Counted from the first letter of the stretch, positions 29,067 to 38,989 are shown. The stretch: DNA of 64,000 bases from Streptomyces sp. I6 (GCA_003725745.1 RHDP01000001.1:3239001-3303000); one strand, 5' to 3'. Numbers and translations: made by a program. Notes: generated by a model not told the origin, from the letters alone.

Positions 29067-29401
29067 GTCGATTCCTCCGAAGCATTGGAAGTGCACCGGG
29101 CAGCGGCGCACCGGGCGTGCGGAACTACGTCTGGAAACAGGGCGGTTGGCCGACCGCCAGGTCGATCTTCACGACGTCGCGCATCCAGAGTTGCCCAGCG
29201 GATCTCCGGCGAACCACCCCGGAGGCGGTGATTCGCCCTCAAGCGTGAGGACATACCGATAAACCCCACCACCCCACGAACCTCGCAGCCCGGCCGCCCT
29301 GCGGGTCCGGATCCCGCCCCCTCCGGAGGAGAAGCGTTACGGCACAGTGCGGGCCGACCCCACCCCTTCCCTTACTAGAACATCAGTACGAACATAGAGG
29401 C
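29067..29401. other. Divergent intergenic region
   Basis: 335 bp between divergently transcribed genes. It must hold both promoters. Near the prim-pol start the sequence is relatively AT rich and contains a direct repeat (GAACATCAGTACGAACAT, 29380-29397). No gene is visible. Confidence 0.4.
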
Positions 29402-30271
29402 ATGGCCATCACCGACCGGCACACCGCCACGCTGGCCCTCGCCCACGCGCTCTCCGCCGCCGAGCGCGGACTCCCCGTGATCCCCCTGTCCCCCACGAAG
29501 CTCCCCGCCCTGCCGTCACCGCACCGTCTGGATCAGGAACCGGCGCGCTGCCGCGGCGAGTGCGGCCTGCTCGGCCACGGCGTACACGACGCCACGGCCG
29601 ACCCCGCCGCCGTGCGCGCGCTGTTCTCGGCCGCCCCCTGGGCCACGGGGTACGGGATCGCCTGCGGACGCCCGCCCCATCACCTGATCGGCATCGACCT
29701 GGACACCGGGACCGCCGCCACCGGCGCCACGGACTCGGCCGCGGCGCTACGGCAGCTGGCGCTCCAGCATCTGTTCACGGTCCCGGAGACCGTCACCGTC
29801 GTCACCCCGAGCGGCGGCCGCCATCTGTGGCTGACCGGCCCGCCCGGCGTGGTGGTGCCGAACTCGGCGAGCCGCCTCGCCCCCGGAATCGACATCCGGG
29901 GCGCCGGAGGCTATCTCGTCGGACCGGGCTCGGTCTCGGCTCGCGGCGCGTACCGGATCGCACCGGACTCGGCGGCGCTGCCTCCCGCCCGTTGCCCCGA
30001 GGCCCTGCTGAGGCTGATCGCACCACCCGCAGGCCCCCGCCAGTCCGCACCCTCCCGTGCCCCGCGCGGCCAGGGCCTGGTCCACTTCGTGCTCGCCGCC
30101 CAGGAGGGGCAGCGCAACACCCGGCTGTTCTGGGCCGCCTGCCGGGCGTACGAGAACGGCATCGGCGAGACCCTCGCCGACGCGCTGACGGACGCCGCGG
30201 TGCGCACCGGCCTGAGCGAGCGCGAGGCACGGGCGACGATAGCGTCGGCGGCACGGTTGACGGGCCGTTGA
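29402..30271 (+). CDS. Bifunctional DNA primase/polymerase (prim-pol) domain protein
   Basis: 289 aa with an archaeo-eukaryotic-type prim-pol domain over residues 5-200. The catalytic acidic pair is in LIGIDLDTG and the conserved His in VVTPSGGRHLWLTG; GIDIRGAGGYLVGPGS follows, as in the family. The C-terminal 70 residues (FVLAAQEGQRNTRLFWAACRAYENG ... LTDAAVRTGLSEREARATIASA) form a helical accessory domain often found with plasmid or phage primases. Streptomyces chromosomes carry several such genes. The ribosome-binding site is poor (GAGG only 1 nt from ATG), so a leaderless start is possible. Confidence 0.85.
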   Translation: MAITDRHTATLALAHALSAAERGLPVIPLSPTKLPALPSPHRLDQEPARCRGECGLLGHGVHDATADPAAVRALFSAAPWATGYGIACGRPPHHLIGIDLDTGTAATGATDSAAALRQLALQHLFTVPETVTVVTPSGGRHLWLTGPPGVVVPNSASRLAPGIDIRGAGGYLVGPGSVSARGAYRIAPDSAALPPARCPEALLRLIAPPAGPRQSAPSRAPRGQGLVHFVLAAQEGQRNTRLFWAACRAYENGIGETLADALTDAAVRTGLSEREARATIASAARLTGR

Positions 30272-30486
30272 GCGCCCGGTACCGCACCGCGGGAGGGCGC
30301 CGCACCCGCGGTGACCCGCCCCGTGCCGGACCCCGCAGCCGTCCACGGTGAACCAGCACGGGTACGCAGCCCCGGACCACGGCCACCCAGCCGCTCACCA
30401 CCACGAGCGGCAGCCGCGCCGCCACCGGCGCCTCAGCGACCCTGCCGCGGCACGCGCCGGCGGGCACGGCCGTGCTGCCCGGCGCC

Positions 30487-30520
30487 GTCCCCTTCCGGCG
30501 GCGCGCCGCCGGAAGGGGAC
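30487..30520. terminator. Bidirectional hairpin between convergent genes
   Basis: A 34-bp perfect palindrome starting GTCCCCTTCCGGCGGCG forms a stem of about 15 bp with a GCGC loop. It lies between the prim-pol gene and the DUF427 gene, which converge here, so it can stop both. Confidence 0.8.
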
Positions 30521-30594
30521 CTGCACTTCCTGCCCGGGGCCGCGCACGCAGGACCGGAGAGCGCTCCTGCGGGGGCGCCCTTCGGCGCATGCCG

Positions 30595-31431
<837 letters not shown>

Positions 31432-31690
31432 GGCCTCCTCCTCCGGTCCGGCTTGCCCTGGTTCGGCTTGCCCTGTTCGGCTTCCTCGGGCTCCGGGCGG
31501 TACCGCACCCCGGCCGCCCCCTGGCCGCGGCGCCCCCTGCCGCCCCCTCCACCTTGAGGTTCCGCGATCCGCGACGCAACGCCGCGTTCCGCGATCCCCG
31601 GCCGCGGGGTCCCGCCGTCGCGTGGTCTCGTGGTCGTACTCCGGCGGGCACGGGCCGCCGGTTGCGGCCGGGACAGACCGCCGCCCGCCG

Positions 31691-32272
31691 CTCCACCGAC
31701 CTCGGTGCGGGTGAGGCAGGTCGTCCACTCCGCGATCCGGGAGGCAGCGAACTCCCACGGACGCATCTCGTCCGGTTCTTGGTCTTCGTCGGCGTCTTCC
31801 CGGTACCACTGTTCCAGCAGGCCAGGTCTCGAGCCAGCCAGTGAGGTTCTCCGAGTCGACGAACCACGCGGCGGCACCGTCCTCCTCCGTGGCGTTCGGT
31901 TCGAAGAGAAGGACCGTAGCCGCCTCGCTGCGGCAGTCGACCGCGGCATACATGCCGCAGCCCCCGTCAAGGATCGGCAGCACGCCCGCGGGCCGATAGG
32001 ACGACTCACCCTCGGCCGAAGCGGACCGATCGGCCTGAGGTTCGCCCAGCACGGTACGACCTGACCCCACGAGTGGGGAGGAGCCGGTACTCGGGGCCGT
32101 AGCCACCGTTGGCTGTCTCCCGGTACGGGCTCGCAAGCAGGGGCGGGAGGTCGCATCCGGGAGTGGCCTCGACCGCAACCAACTCCTCGGCACTCGCAGG
32201 CCGAGGCAGCGTCCTCGACGTGGCCCTGGCTTTCGCCGCTACACGTGGAACGAGATCTTCGCTGTTGGTCAC
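31691..32272 (-). pseudogene. SMI1/KNR4 (SUKH)-like protein gene, disrupted frame
   Basis: Starting at GTG 32272 (AAGGA 9 nt upstream) the frame reads TNSEDLVPRVAAKARATS, then PRPASAEELVAVEATPGCDLPP and NGGYGPEYRLLP, the SUKH signature. It continues in a second frame (GESSYRPAGVLPILDGGCGMYAAVDC; LFEPNATEEDGAAAWFVDSENLTGWLE) and a third (EQWYREDADEDQEPDEMRPWEF). One base missing at 32075-32078 and one extra near 31820 would explain it. SUKH proteins are often immunity proteins to secreted toxins; no toxin gene is adjacent. Whether the gene is truly broken or affected by sequence error is open; the 3' end is uncertain. Confidence 0.55.
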
Positions 32273-32395
32273 GCGCGTGATCCTTGCCAGGCGCCTGCGA
32301 CATGGCCGAGGGATCGTCGACCGCCGCCCCTCAAGTGCCCGATGGAGCGGGGACTCACGGGGAACACCGGTCGGTCACGGGGAGCGGAAGGGAGA

Positions 32396-32430
32396 ACGGC
32401 CCCCGACCATTTCACCTGGTCAGGGGCCAT
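32396..32430. terminator. Hairpin left of the island, copy of the tRNA-Ser terminator
   Basis: GGCCCCCGACCA pairs with TGGTCAGGGGCC with one mismatch. The same hairpin, perfect, stands downstream of tRNA-Ser(TGA) at 43536-43570. Its presence here shows that the duplicated sequence includes the terminator region beside the attachment site. Confidence 0.7.
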
Positions 32431-32436
32431 TCATCT

Positions 32437-32488
32437 GCGGTGGGTGTGGGATTTGAACCCACGGTGACATCGCTGCCACGACGGTTTT
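32437..32488. repeat. Left attachment-site repeat of an integrated element (tRNA-Ser 3' half)
   Basis: A 52-bp sequence identical to 43579-43630, which is the 3' half of tRNA-Ser(TGA) from the discriminator to the anticodon loop. Integrases of tyrosine type commonly recombine at this place. The two copies are 11,142 bp apart and mark the ends of a genomic island. Confidence 0.85.
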
Positions 32489-32504
32489 GAAGAGGGCTGT
32501 GACT

Positions 32505-33401
32505 GAGCCTCTTTCATCCTGCGCTGACGGGTGAAATGGGCTGGTCAGCGGGCGTGGTAACGAGGCAGGGCCCCTCGTCGTTGGCGTGGTGATTCCACTC
32601 AACACGCTGGCGACCGAAGGGGCCCTGTTGGTTCCGTATCCTGCCATGCTCGACGTCCCGCACGAGCTCGTCGAGCATGTTTCCTGGCTGCTGTACGAGC
32701 ACCGCCGGGCCCGCAACACCCGCTGGCGCAAGCTCGGCTGCTTCAAGCAGGCACTGCTCACTCTCGTCCATCTACGCAAGAACGAGACGTTCTCGCAGCT
32801 CGGAGCCAGTTTCGGGATATCGCAGGCCACTGCCTGGCGATACGTGGACGAGGCCCTGGACGTTCTGGCTTCCTGGGCGCCCGGCCTCCATGAAGCTCTC
32901 ACCGGCCTCGGTGAGGGCGACCACGTCATCGTTGACGGCACCCTGATCCCCATCGACCGGATCCGCGCGGACGAGCCGTACTACTCGATGAAGCACCGCA
33001 AACACGGTATGAACGTGCAGGTCATCGCCCGCCCCGACGGCACACCGCTCTGGTTCTCCCGCGCGACACCCGGCCGCACCCACGACCTGACCGCTGCCCG
33101 CGCCCACGGCATCGTCCAGGCCTGCCTCACCAGACAGATCCTCGTCCTCGCCGACCGCGCCTACCAGGGCGCCGGCGCCACCTTCCGCACCCCGTACTAC
33201 CACCACCGCGAACAACCCGAGCACTACCAGAAGTTCAACCGCGACCACGCCAGGCTGAGAGCCCCGGGAGAACGCGCCTTCGCGCAGCTCAAGTCCTGGC
33301 GACTGCTTCGGCGAGCCAGATGCTCCACCCGCCGCATCGGCACCATCGTCCAGGCCGTCCACACACTCCTGACCTGCGACTATTCAGGATGAAAGAGGTT
33401 C
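32505..33401 (+). mobile_element. IS5-type insertion sequence, copy 1 (897 bp)
   Basis: Ends GAGCCTCTTTCATCCTG and CAGGATGAAAGAGGTTC are inverted repeats (14 bp perfect, 16 of 17 in all). It is flanked by ACT on both sides (32502-32504 and 33402-33404), a 3-bp target duplication. It is identical to copy 2, which follows directly, and to the inverted copy at 49042-49938. Confidence 0.95.
32586..33392 (+). CDS. IS5-family (DDE_Tnp_4) transposase, copy 1
   Basis: 268 aa. Helix-turn-helix region around FSQLGASFGISQATAWRYVDEAL; DDE residues in VDGTLIPIDR (Asp), LADRAYQGAG (Asp) and RAPGERAFAQLKSWRLL (Glu). It appears complete. The GTG at 32586 is the longest start; a downstream start after GAAGGGGCCC (TTG 32627) is possible. 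It cuts and pastes its own element. Confidence 0.92.
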   Translation: MVIPLNTLATEGALLVPYPAMLDVPHELVEHVSWLLYEHRRARNTRWRKLGCFKQALLTLVHLRKNETFSQLGASFGISQATAWRYVDEALDVLASWAPGLHEALTGLGEGDHVIVDGTLIPIDRIRADEPYYSMKHRKHGMNVQVIARPDGTPLWFSRATPGRTHDLTAARAHGIVQACLTRQILVLADRAYQGAGATFRTPYYHHREQPEHYQKFNRDHARLRAPGERAFAQLKSWRLLRRARCSTRRIGTIVQAVHTLLTCDYSG

Positions 33402-33404
33402 ACT

Positions 33405-34301
33405 GAGCCTCTTTCATCCTGCGCTGACGGGTGAAATGGGCTGGTCAGCGGGCGTGGTAACGAGGCAGGGCCCCTCGTCGTTGGCGTGGTGATTCCACTC
33501 AACACGCTGGCGACCGAAGGGGCCCTGTTGGTTCCGTATCCTGCCATGCTCGACGTCCCGCACGAGCTCGTCGAGCATGTTTCCTGGCTGCTGTACGAGC
33601 ACCGCCGGGCCCGCAACACCCGCTGGCGCAAGCTCGGCTGCTTCAAGCAGGCACTGCTCACTCTCGTCCATCTACGCAAGAACGAGACGTTCTCGCAGCT
33701 CGGAGCCAGTTTCGGGATATCGCAGGCCACTGCCTGGCGATACGTGGACGAGGCCCTGGACGTTCTGGCTTCCTGGGCGCCCGGCCTCCATGAAGCTCTC
33801 ACCGGCCTCGGTGAGGGCGACCACGTCATCGTTGACGGCACCCTGATCCCCATCGACCGGATCCGCGCGGACGAGCCGTACTACTCGATGAAGCACCGCA
33901 AACACGGTATGAACGTGCAGGTCATCGCCCGCCCCGACGGCACACCGCTCTGGTTCTCCCGCGCGACACCCGGCCGCACCCACGACCTGACCGCTGCCCG
34001 CGCCCACGGCATCGTCCAGGCCTGCCTCACCAGACAGATCCTCGTCCTCGCCGACCGCGCCTACCAGGGCGCCGGCGCCACCTTCCGCACCCCGTACTAC
34101 CACCACCGCGAACAACCCGAGCACTACCAGAAGTTCAACCGCGACCACGCCAGGCTGAGAGCCCCGGGAGAACGCGCCTTCGCGCAGCTCAAGTCCTGGC
34201 GACTGCTTCGGCGAGCCAGATGCTCCACCCGCCGCATCGGCACCATCGTCCAGGCCGTCCACACACTCCTGACCTGCGACTATTCAGGATGAAAGAGGTT
34301 C
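33405..34301 (+). mobile_element. IS5-type insertion sequence, copy 2 (897 bp), tandem to copy 1
   Basis: Identical to copy 1, in the same direction, separated from it by a single ACT (33402-33404) and followed by ACT (34302-34304). The series is ACT-IS-ACT-IS-ACT, so both insertions share the same 3-bp target. Confidence 0.95.
33486..34292 (+). CDS. IS5-family transposase, copy 2
   Basis: 268 aa, identical to the product of copy 1 with all three catalytic acidic residues. Identity shows that the tandem arrangement is recent, or is kept by gene conversion. Confidence 0.92.
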   Translation: MVIPLNTLATEGALLVPYPAMLDVPHELVEHVSWLLYEHRRARNTRWRKLGCFKQALLTLVHLRKNETFSQLGASFGISQATAWRYVDEALDVLASWAPGLHEALTGLGEGDHVIVDGTLIPIDRIRADEPYYSMKHRKHGMNVQVIARPDGTPLWFSRATPGRTHDLTAARAHGIVQACLTRQILVLADRAYQGAGATFRTPYYHHREQPEHYQKFNRDHARLRAPGERAFAQLKSWRLLRRARCSTRRIGTIVQAVHTLLTCDYSG

Positions 34302-34564
34302 ACTGGAACAGGGAAACTTCCTCTGACCTGGCCTTCCCCGTCCCTGGGGTCGCCTCGGGCCAGGCATTGGTCCACACCTGGTCCACGGCCCGAAGCTGCT
34401 GGTGCAGGCCACCTCAGCCCTTGAGCGTTCCAGGATGCCCGGACACGTGATGCGAACGTCCGCTCCGGGGACGATCAGCCTGTCCGGACGCCCCCTTCCC
34501 CGAGCTTGCAACAACCGAAATGATCGGTGCTGATCGATCCGGCCAGCGTTACGGAGCACAGCAC

Positions 34565-35866
34565 ATGAGTGAGCGAACCATTCATCTAGATCCTGATCCA
34601 CGTGACTGGCGCTCCCGGAAGATCGACGTCCGGCCCCACCGCTGGTATGCCACAGTCGCGCTCGATCGGGACGGTCACGTCGCTGCCGTAACTCGGCGCG
34701 GAGGCGACCCGGGACTCCCATCTGCCTACACAGCAGCTCTCGACACAGCACGTGGCGCTGCTTGCGACCGTATCTGGTACGACGGCTACTCGGGCAGCTT
34801 CGTCGATGGCAACGGCCCTAGCTACATCACCCTGTCCGTCCCTTTCTCACAGGTCACGCTCACGGTCGATGCTCTGCGAGCCGCCGAACTGAACCACGAC
34901 TACAGCGGGCTCCACGCGCTCGCCGACCGGCTGAAGCTGCCCATCGATGACTGGCTCGCACCCGGTGATCGGGAGCTGATCCGCGGCATCAACTTCGACC
35001 CACCACCCCATGTGTTCCTGAGCTTTCTGCGAGGAAAGGCCGGGAAGCTCGGGCTCCGCCTCAATGGTCGAGCAACCGCTGGGAGTGTATGGGTTCGCCC
35101 CACTCTCCCGACAGCCCAGAAGCAGCTTCGCGAGAAATTCCCCGAGCAGTACCCCGGGTGGGTGGACCGCTGGACCGGGTATGTCGAGCCGGATGGAACA
35201 TTTACCCGGCCTTGGGTGGGTGGAAGGGAGGAGGACCTCAGCCATGGCGCAACACCTGTCCAGTTCCGCTCTCTGAGCACAGTCACCGGCGGCGATTGTC
35301 CCTGTGGCATGACCCTGTGCGAGCCGGGAGATGGCGGCAATGAGCACGCCGCACATCACACGATGTGGGCGTTCGGCGCTCGGGTGCCCAAGAATCTGGA
35401 CTGGTGGGGCGACCTTGCTGTCGTGACGACACAGTCGCCTATCACCTGGCGGAGACTGGCCCATCAAGTGGCGAGGATGCCGCAGAGAGAGAACCACTAC
35501 GACTTCCGCTCCTGGTCCCACCTCGGTGAACCTGAGGTGACGCCAGACAACATGCGGGCGTACCTCTTGAAAGCGGACGGTTATGTCATCGGGTATCTAG
35601 CCGCCCACGACACGAGCGAGCACCGTCACTGGGACCTAGAGGATGGGTCAGAGTACGACGAAGAGGACGACACCCTGCGCCCTCGCATCATCTTGATCTG
35701 GGTGGCAGATGCCTACCGGTGTAAAGGGGTCGGCGCCCTGCTCGTGCAGGCCCTGGCCGACGACTTCGGGTGCAAGATCGTCGATGTGTCTTGGTCAAGC
35801 CCTGTAAGTCAATTGGGTCGACGCCTCGCCCGCCGGGTCTCGCCTAACGGCATCTGGGTCAGCTGA
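34565..35866 (+). CDS. Large GNAT-family acetyltransferase-like protein with unknown N-terminal region
   Basis: 433 aa. The C-terminal 130 residues fit a GNAT fold: a beta strand LLKADGYVIGYLAAHD, an acidic insertion (DLEDGSEYDEEDD), then IILIWVADAYRCKGVGALLVQALAD, where R385-x-x-G-x-G binds acetyl-CoA. The middle has a Cys cluster beginning at residue 245 (CPCGMTLCEPG) and later HAAHH, possibly a metal site. The first 230 residues match nothing I know. ATG 34565 has GGAG 8 nt upstream. It has lower G+C than core genes and lies in the tRNA-Ser island, so transfer is likely. Confidence 0.7.
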   Translation: MSERTIHLDPDPRDWRSRKIDVRPHRWYATVALDRDGHVAAVTRRGGDPGLPSAYTAALDTARGAACDRIWYDGYSGSFVDGNGPSYITLSVPFSQVTLTVDALRAAELNHDYSGLHALADRLKLPIDDWLAPGDRELIRGINFDPPPHVFLSFLRGKAGKLGLRLNGRATAGSVWVRPTLPTAQKQLREKFPEQYPGWVDRWTGYVEPDGTFTRPWVGGREEDLSHGATPVQFRSLSTVTGGDCPCGMTLCEPGDGGNEHAAHHTMWAFGARVPKNLDWWGDLAVVTTQSPITWRRLAHQVARMPQRENHYDFRSWSHLGEPEVTPDNMRAYLLKADGYVIGYLAAHDTSEHRHWDLEDGSEYDEEDDTLRPRIILIWVADAYRCKGVGALLVQALADDFGCKIVDVSWSSPVSQLGRRLARRVSPNGIWVS

Positions 35867-36297
35867 CCTGGCCTCCATGCCGTAGATCGGTGGCAAGCGC
35901 TGCCCCTTGACCGTCGACCCTGGCCAAGGGGCACTGCGTAATACGTTCAGGACCTTCTCTATGGTCTCGAAGATGTCTGAACCGCCCCGGGTGCCGCTCC
36001 GAAAGCTCAGGCCAGTCGGCCACGTACCCCGACTTCGAGTCCTCGAAGTGCTGGTGCATCTGGACGGTCCAGCAGGTGGCGACGAAGCGGCTCTTCTGCT
36101 CGCGGGACAGACGGGTCGCATGCCCGCCGCTGATTTCGATGAAGTGGCGGACCTGCTCATTTCCTCGGCTGCACCGAATCCGGCTGCATCTCCTATGGGC
36201 GATGCAGCACGTTGCTATTGCGCTATACGGCCTGTCCCTCTTCTGTGTGTGGTTGTGGCTTGAGGGCAGCGACGCGAGGAGTACGGGGCGGCAGGGC
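35867..36297. other. Gene-free stretch with a possible decayed coding segment
   Basis: About 430 bp between convergent genes. On the minus strand 35990-36200 one frame reads VRHFIEISGGHATRLSREQ and MHQHFEDSKSGYVADWPELSERH, which looks protein-like, but no start or wider family is recognisable. It may be a fragment of a lost gene. Confidence 0.35.
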
Positions 36298-37107
36298 TCA
36301 TCGGCAGACGAGCATGCCACCAAGACAAGTGACACGGAAAGAGCCCTCTGCCTGAATGGTCTCGTTGACCCGCTCCCGCGCCCGCTCGATCGTCTCCCGG
36401 AACGGAACGCCCATCTTGTCCGCCCAGGCTTCGTACGAGGCCAAGTGCGCGACGACTGGTTCAGCGTCGGTCACCTCGATCACCCCGGGAAGGGGGATCG
36501 TGCGGATCTCACCGAAGACCGTTCCGAGGATCGCCGGCGCGTCCTCCAGGGTGAAGCGAGCAGACAACTGCACCCGGGCCGGGCCATCCTGTATGCCCAG
36601 CACATCGCCCGCGGCCTGGCGCCAGAGTTGCTCCAGTTCCCGCTTGTCGGTCTGACTGTTCGTGGAGACGATCGCGATGCCGCCGGGTGCCAGTACGCGG
36701 CCCAGCTCCCGGACGGCCTGGGCCTGATCCTCGACGTGGTACAGCATGTGCAGCGCAAGCACCGCACCGAGCGCTCCATCCGCGATTGGCAACTGTTGGG
36801 CGTCCGCGACGACGGCTCCAGGGATAGTGGCGAGGATGCCGTGAGAGACATCCATGGCCAGCATGTTCAGGTCGGGACGGTCCTCCCGCACCCGGGCGAC
36901 GAACTTTCCGTTTCCGCACCCCACGTCCGCGACCGCACCGCGTACGTCGGCCAGTTCGTTCACGACAATGCCCGGAAGGTCGTGGCTGGGGGTCTGCCAT
37001 CGGTAGAGGGATTGGCGGGCGGCCAGGTGCTGACCCGTGCCGTACGCCTTGGTGGAAAGAAGGCTGCGATCGGTGACCAAATGATCAGGCGTGGGCTGGG
37101 CGGTCAT
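36298..37107 (-). CDS. SAM-dependent methyltransferase, class I
   Basis: 269 aa. Motif I is ADVGCGNGKFVARV, the acidic residue of motif II follows in MLAMDVSHGIL, and motif III/IV reads LPIADGALGAVLALHMLYHVED, a Methyltransf_11 (UbiE-like) pattern. The late part (RFTLEDAPAILGTVFGEIRTI) resembles small-molecule methyltransferases. ATG 37107 overlaps the stop of the regulator gene by 4 bp (ATGA), so the two are translated together. It might act on the product of the divergent peptide operon; that is inference only. Confidence 0.87.
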   Translation of the reverse strand: MTAQPTPDHLVTDRSLLSTKAYGTGQHLAARQSLYRWQTPSHDLPGIVVNELADVRGAVADVGCGNGKFVARVREDRPDLNMLAMDVSHGILATIPGAVVADAQQLPIADGALGAVLALHMLYHVEDQAQAVRELGRVLAPGGIAIVSTNSQTDKRELEQLWRQAAGDVLGIQDGPARVQLSARFTLEDAPAILGTVFGEIRTIPLPGVIEVTDAEPVVAHLASYEAWADKMGVPFRETIERARERVNETIQAEGSFRVTCLGGMLVCR

Positions 37108-38411
37108 CGAGGCTCCGTGGGGTTGCTGGCGAGAGCGGGCCGGACGGTCACCTCGTGAATGTGCGCGCGGAGATCGACTGCCGACTGTGCGCCACGGTAC
37201 GGCTCGCTTCCGAGGAGCGCGGCTAGATTGCGGAGCCTGATGGTGATGCTCGCCGTGAACACCTCGGCGGTGAAGACCTCCGAGAGCTTCGCACCGGCCC
37301 TCTCAACCTGGCCGCTCGCAAGGTAGGCCGTGGCCAGGTCCAGGTGGGCGGCTTGTAGATCGCCGGGGGAGCGGTCGCCCTCTGGCCCGGCGTGGTACAG
37401 CTCAACGGCACGATTGGAAGCGCCTATGGCGTGCCAGGTCTGCTCGTCGCCCCCGACGGCCAACAGCGTGGTACCGGCGTAGGCCCACTGTTTGGCCTCG
37501 GGAAACGAGAAGACCCCGGGCAACTCGTCGGATCCCGCAGTACTCCGTGCCTCATGTGCCAACGCGAGTACCCGCAGCGCGCTGCGATTGTCCCCTTCGG
37601 CCGCACGGGCTCGGGCCTCCAAGCTCAGTAGCCGGGCCTTGATCGTGCCTGCGCCGGGACCTCTACCCTCGCTATGCCCGGCCTGTGCAAGGTCTCCCGC
37701 CCGCCGGTAGTCCCCCGCCCAGTAGGCCGCCAGCGACTGGAACGACCGTGCCCATGCGCGTAACGCGGAGTGCTCCGAGATCTCCGCGCACTGCACCACC
37801 GTGCGGGCATGAGTAGCTGCGGCGGAGCGGTCCCCCAGGTCAAGCGACACATGCGCCGCGAGACCGGATAACCACCCCGCAACCACGTAGAGGTGACGGG
37901 TCTGGCTGGGGTGCTGGCGGCCCTCCAGCAACCGGAACACCGCACCCCGAGCCGTGCGAATCTCCGGGATCAGGAGAGGCAAAGGCCGGCTGACGAAGTC
38001 CCGGGCGAGTCGTTCGACGTCAGCGTCGAACTGCTCCAGTACGAGCGCGTTGACGTTGGTCTCCACCGCGTGGCGAGCCAGCCGGGCTGACAGCTCCGTG
38101 TCGGCGGCCAGGGATCGGACATCATCAGACGGAGCCTCTTCGGCCGGCCTTTCATCCGGTGCGGCGGACCCCTTCGGGTACAGGCCCAGCTCCTCTTCGC
38201 TGGCGACCTGGAACACCGCGCACAAGGCGGCCCTGTAGTCACCGGAAGGCCATGTGATCGCTCCTCGCTCAAGGCGGGATACCCAGTTCGCATCAAGCTC
38301 CGGATCGCGCCCGGTGGCTGCCTGAACCTGAGCACACACGCGCTCCGCGACCTGGGTCTGAGTCCACCGCTGGGAGTTTCTGTGTCTGCGAAGAGCTTCG
38401 TTCGCCATCAT
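37104..38411 (-). CDS. XRE-family regulator with C-terminal tetratricopeptide-like helices
   Basis: 435 aa. N-terminal Cro/XRE helix-turn-helix (EALRRHRNSQRWTQTQVAERV ... ANWVSRLERGAITWPSGDYRAALCAVF). The remaining 330 residues are helical repeats of TPR type (ARSFQSLAAYWAGDYRRAGDLAQAG; LSLEARARAAEGDNRSALRVL; DLATAYLASGQVERAGAKL). Streptomyces uses such regulators beside small biosynthetic or plasmid genes, often sensing a peptide or small ligand. It is divergent from the peptide operon 240 bp away and probably controls it. Confidence 0.88.
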   Translation of the reverse strand: MMANEALRRHRNSQRWTQTQVAERVCAQVQAATGRDPELDANWVSRLERGAITWPSGDYRAALCAVFQVASEEELGLYPKGSAAPDERPAEEAPSDDVRSLAADTELSARLARHAVETNVNALVLEQFDADVERLARDFVSRPLPLLIPEIRTARGAVFRLLEGRQHPSQTRHLYVVAGWLSGLAAHVSLDLGDRSAAATHARTVVQCAEISEHSALRAWARSFQSLAAYWAGDYRRAGDLAQAGHSEGRGPGAGTIKARLLSLEARARAAEGDNRSALRVLALAHEARSTAGSDELPGVFSFPEAKQWAYAGTTLLAVGGDEQTWHAIGASNRAVELYHAGPEGDRSPGDLQAAHLDLATAYLASGQVERAGAKLSEVFTAEVFTASITIRLRNLAALLGSEPYRGAQSAVDLRAHIHEVTVRPALASNPTEPR

Positions 38412-38651
38412 CCCGCCGTCCGCTGGTCGAGCCGGGCGCCGAAATCGTAGCCGGAATCTGCCTTCTGAGTGCCTACAACGTGCCTAGTGGAATGCCCTGT
38501 TGGGCTCTTGGCCAGCGGAGTTGACTGGTCTCAGCCGCCCGGAGAGGCGGCCTCCCCCTCGCAGCGGGTCGCAAGGCCGTCCGCAACGTCACACCTGCGG
38601 CCCGCTGCGTCCCCGGAGTGCAGTGCCGGACCGAGACCGAGGAGAGGCTCA

Positions 38652-38879
38652 GTGTCCACCAAGAGCCGTTTTCGTCAGCGTCAGACCGTGCCCAGCTGGG
38701 TCAGGGAGGGCACCCGCATCCGCGACCCGCTGAGCGGCCGCACCGGCATCGTCCAGTTCATCGGCGAATTCGAGGACCCCAAGTCCCGCGTCGTCATGCA
38801 GGACGCCGTCTTCGCCCGGCCGGAGGGCGGTGGGGTGGAGTGGGTCGTCGAGGACCCCTCCAGCCTGGAACGCGGCTGA
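38652..38879 (+). CDS. Small conserved-looking protein, SH3-like
   Basis: 75 aa (STKSRFRQRQTVPSWVREG, then RIRDPLSGRTGIVQFIGEFEDP and VVMQDAVFARPEGGGVEWVV). The pattern of short beta strands with Gly turns suggests a small SH3 or KOW-like barrel. GTG 38652 has GAGAGG 4 nt upstream. It is the first gene of the rightward cluster that includes the small peptide and oxygenase. No function is known to me. Confidence 0.65.
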   Translation: MSTKSRFRQRQTVPSWVREGTRIRDPLSGRTGIVQFIGEFEDPKSRVVMQDAVFARPEGGGVEWVVEDPSSLERG

Positions 38880-38989
38880 CTGCGCGCGCCCCGTGGGGCT
38901 GGCGTCAACAGCTCGCCGTCCTCATGTACGCCGTCGCCGTCAGCGTCCTGGTGGTCACCCTGGCCCTAGCCGGAGAACCCGGGAACTGA
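38876..38989 (+). CDS. Very small membrane peptide, possible CTG start
   Basis: 37 aa if read from CTG 38876, which overlaps the stop of the previous gene (CTGA); 21 aa from ATG 38924. The C-terminal 20 residues are a transmembrane helix (LMYAVAVSVLVVTLALAG) followed by EPGN. Coupling through CTGA would explain the lack of a ribosome-binding site. The peptide is plausible by position and hydrophobicity but unproven. Confidence 0.4.
   Translation: MTARAPWGWRQQLAVLMYAVAVSVLVVTLALAGEPGN

Noticed and set aside
29380-29397. GAACATCAGTACGAACAT considered as a LexA (SOS) box
   Set aside because: The actinobacterial LexA box is CGAAC-N4-GTTCG; here the two GAACAT units are direct, not inverted.
32505-34301. 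Tandem IS pair considered as a composite transposon
   Set aside because: There is no cargo between the copies, only one target triplet.
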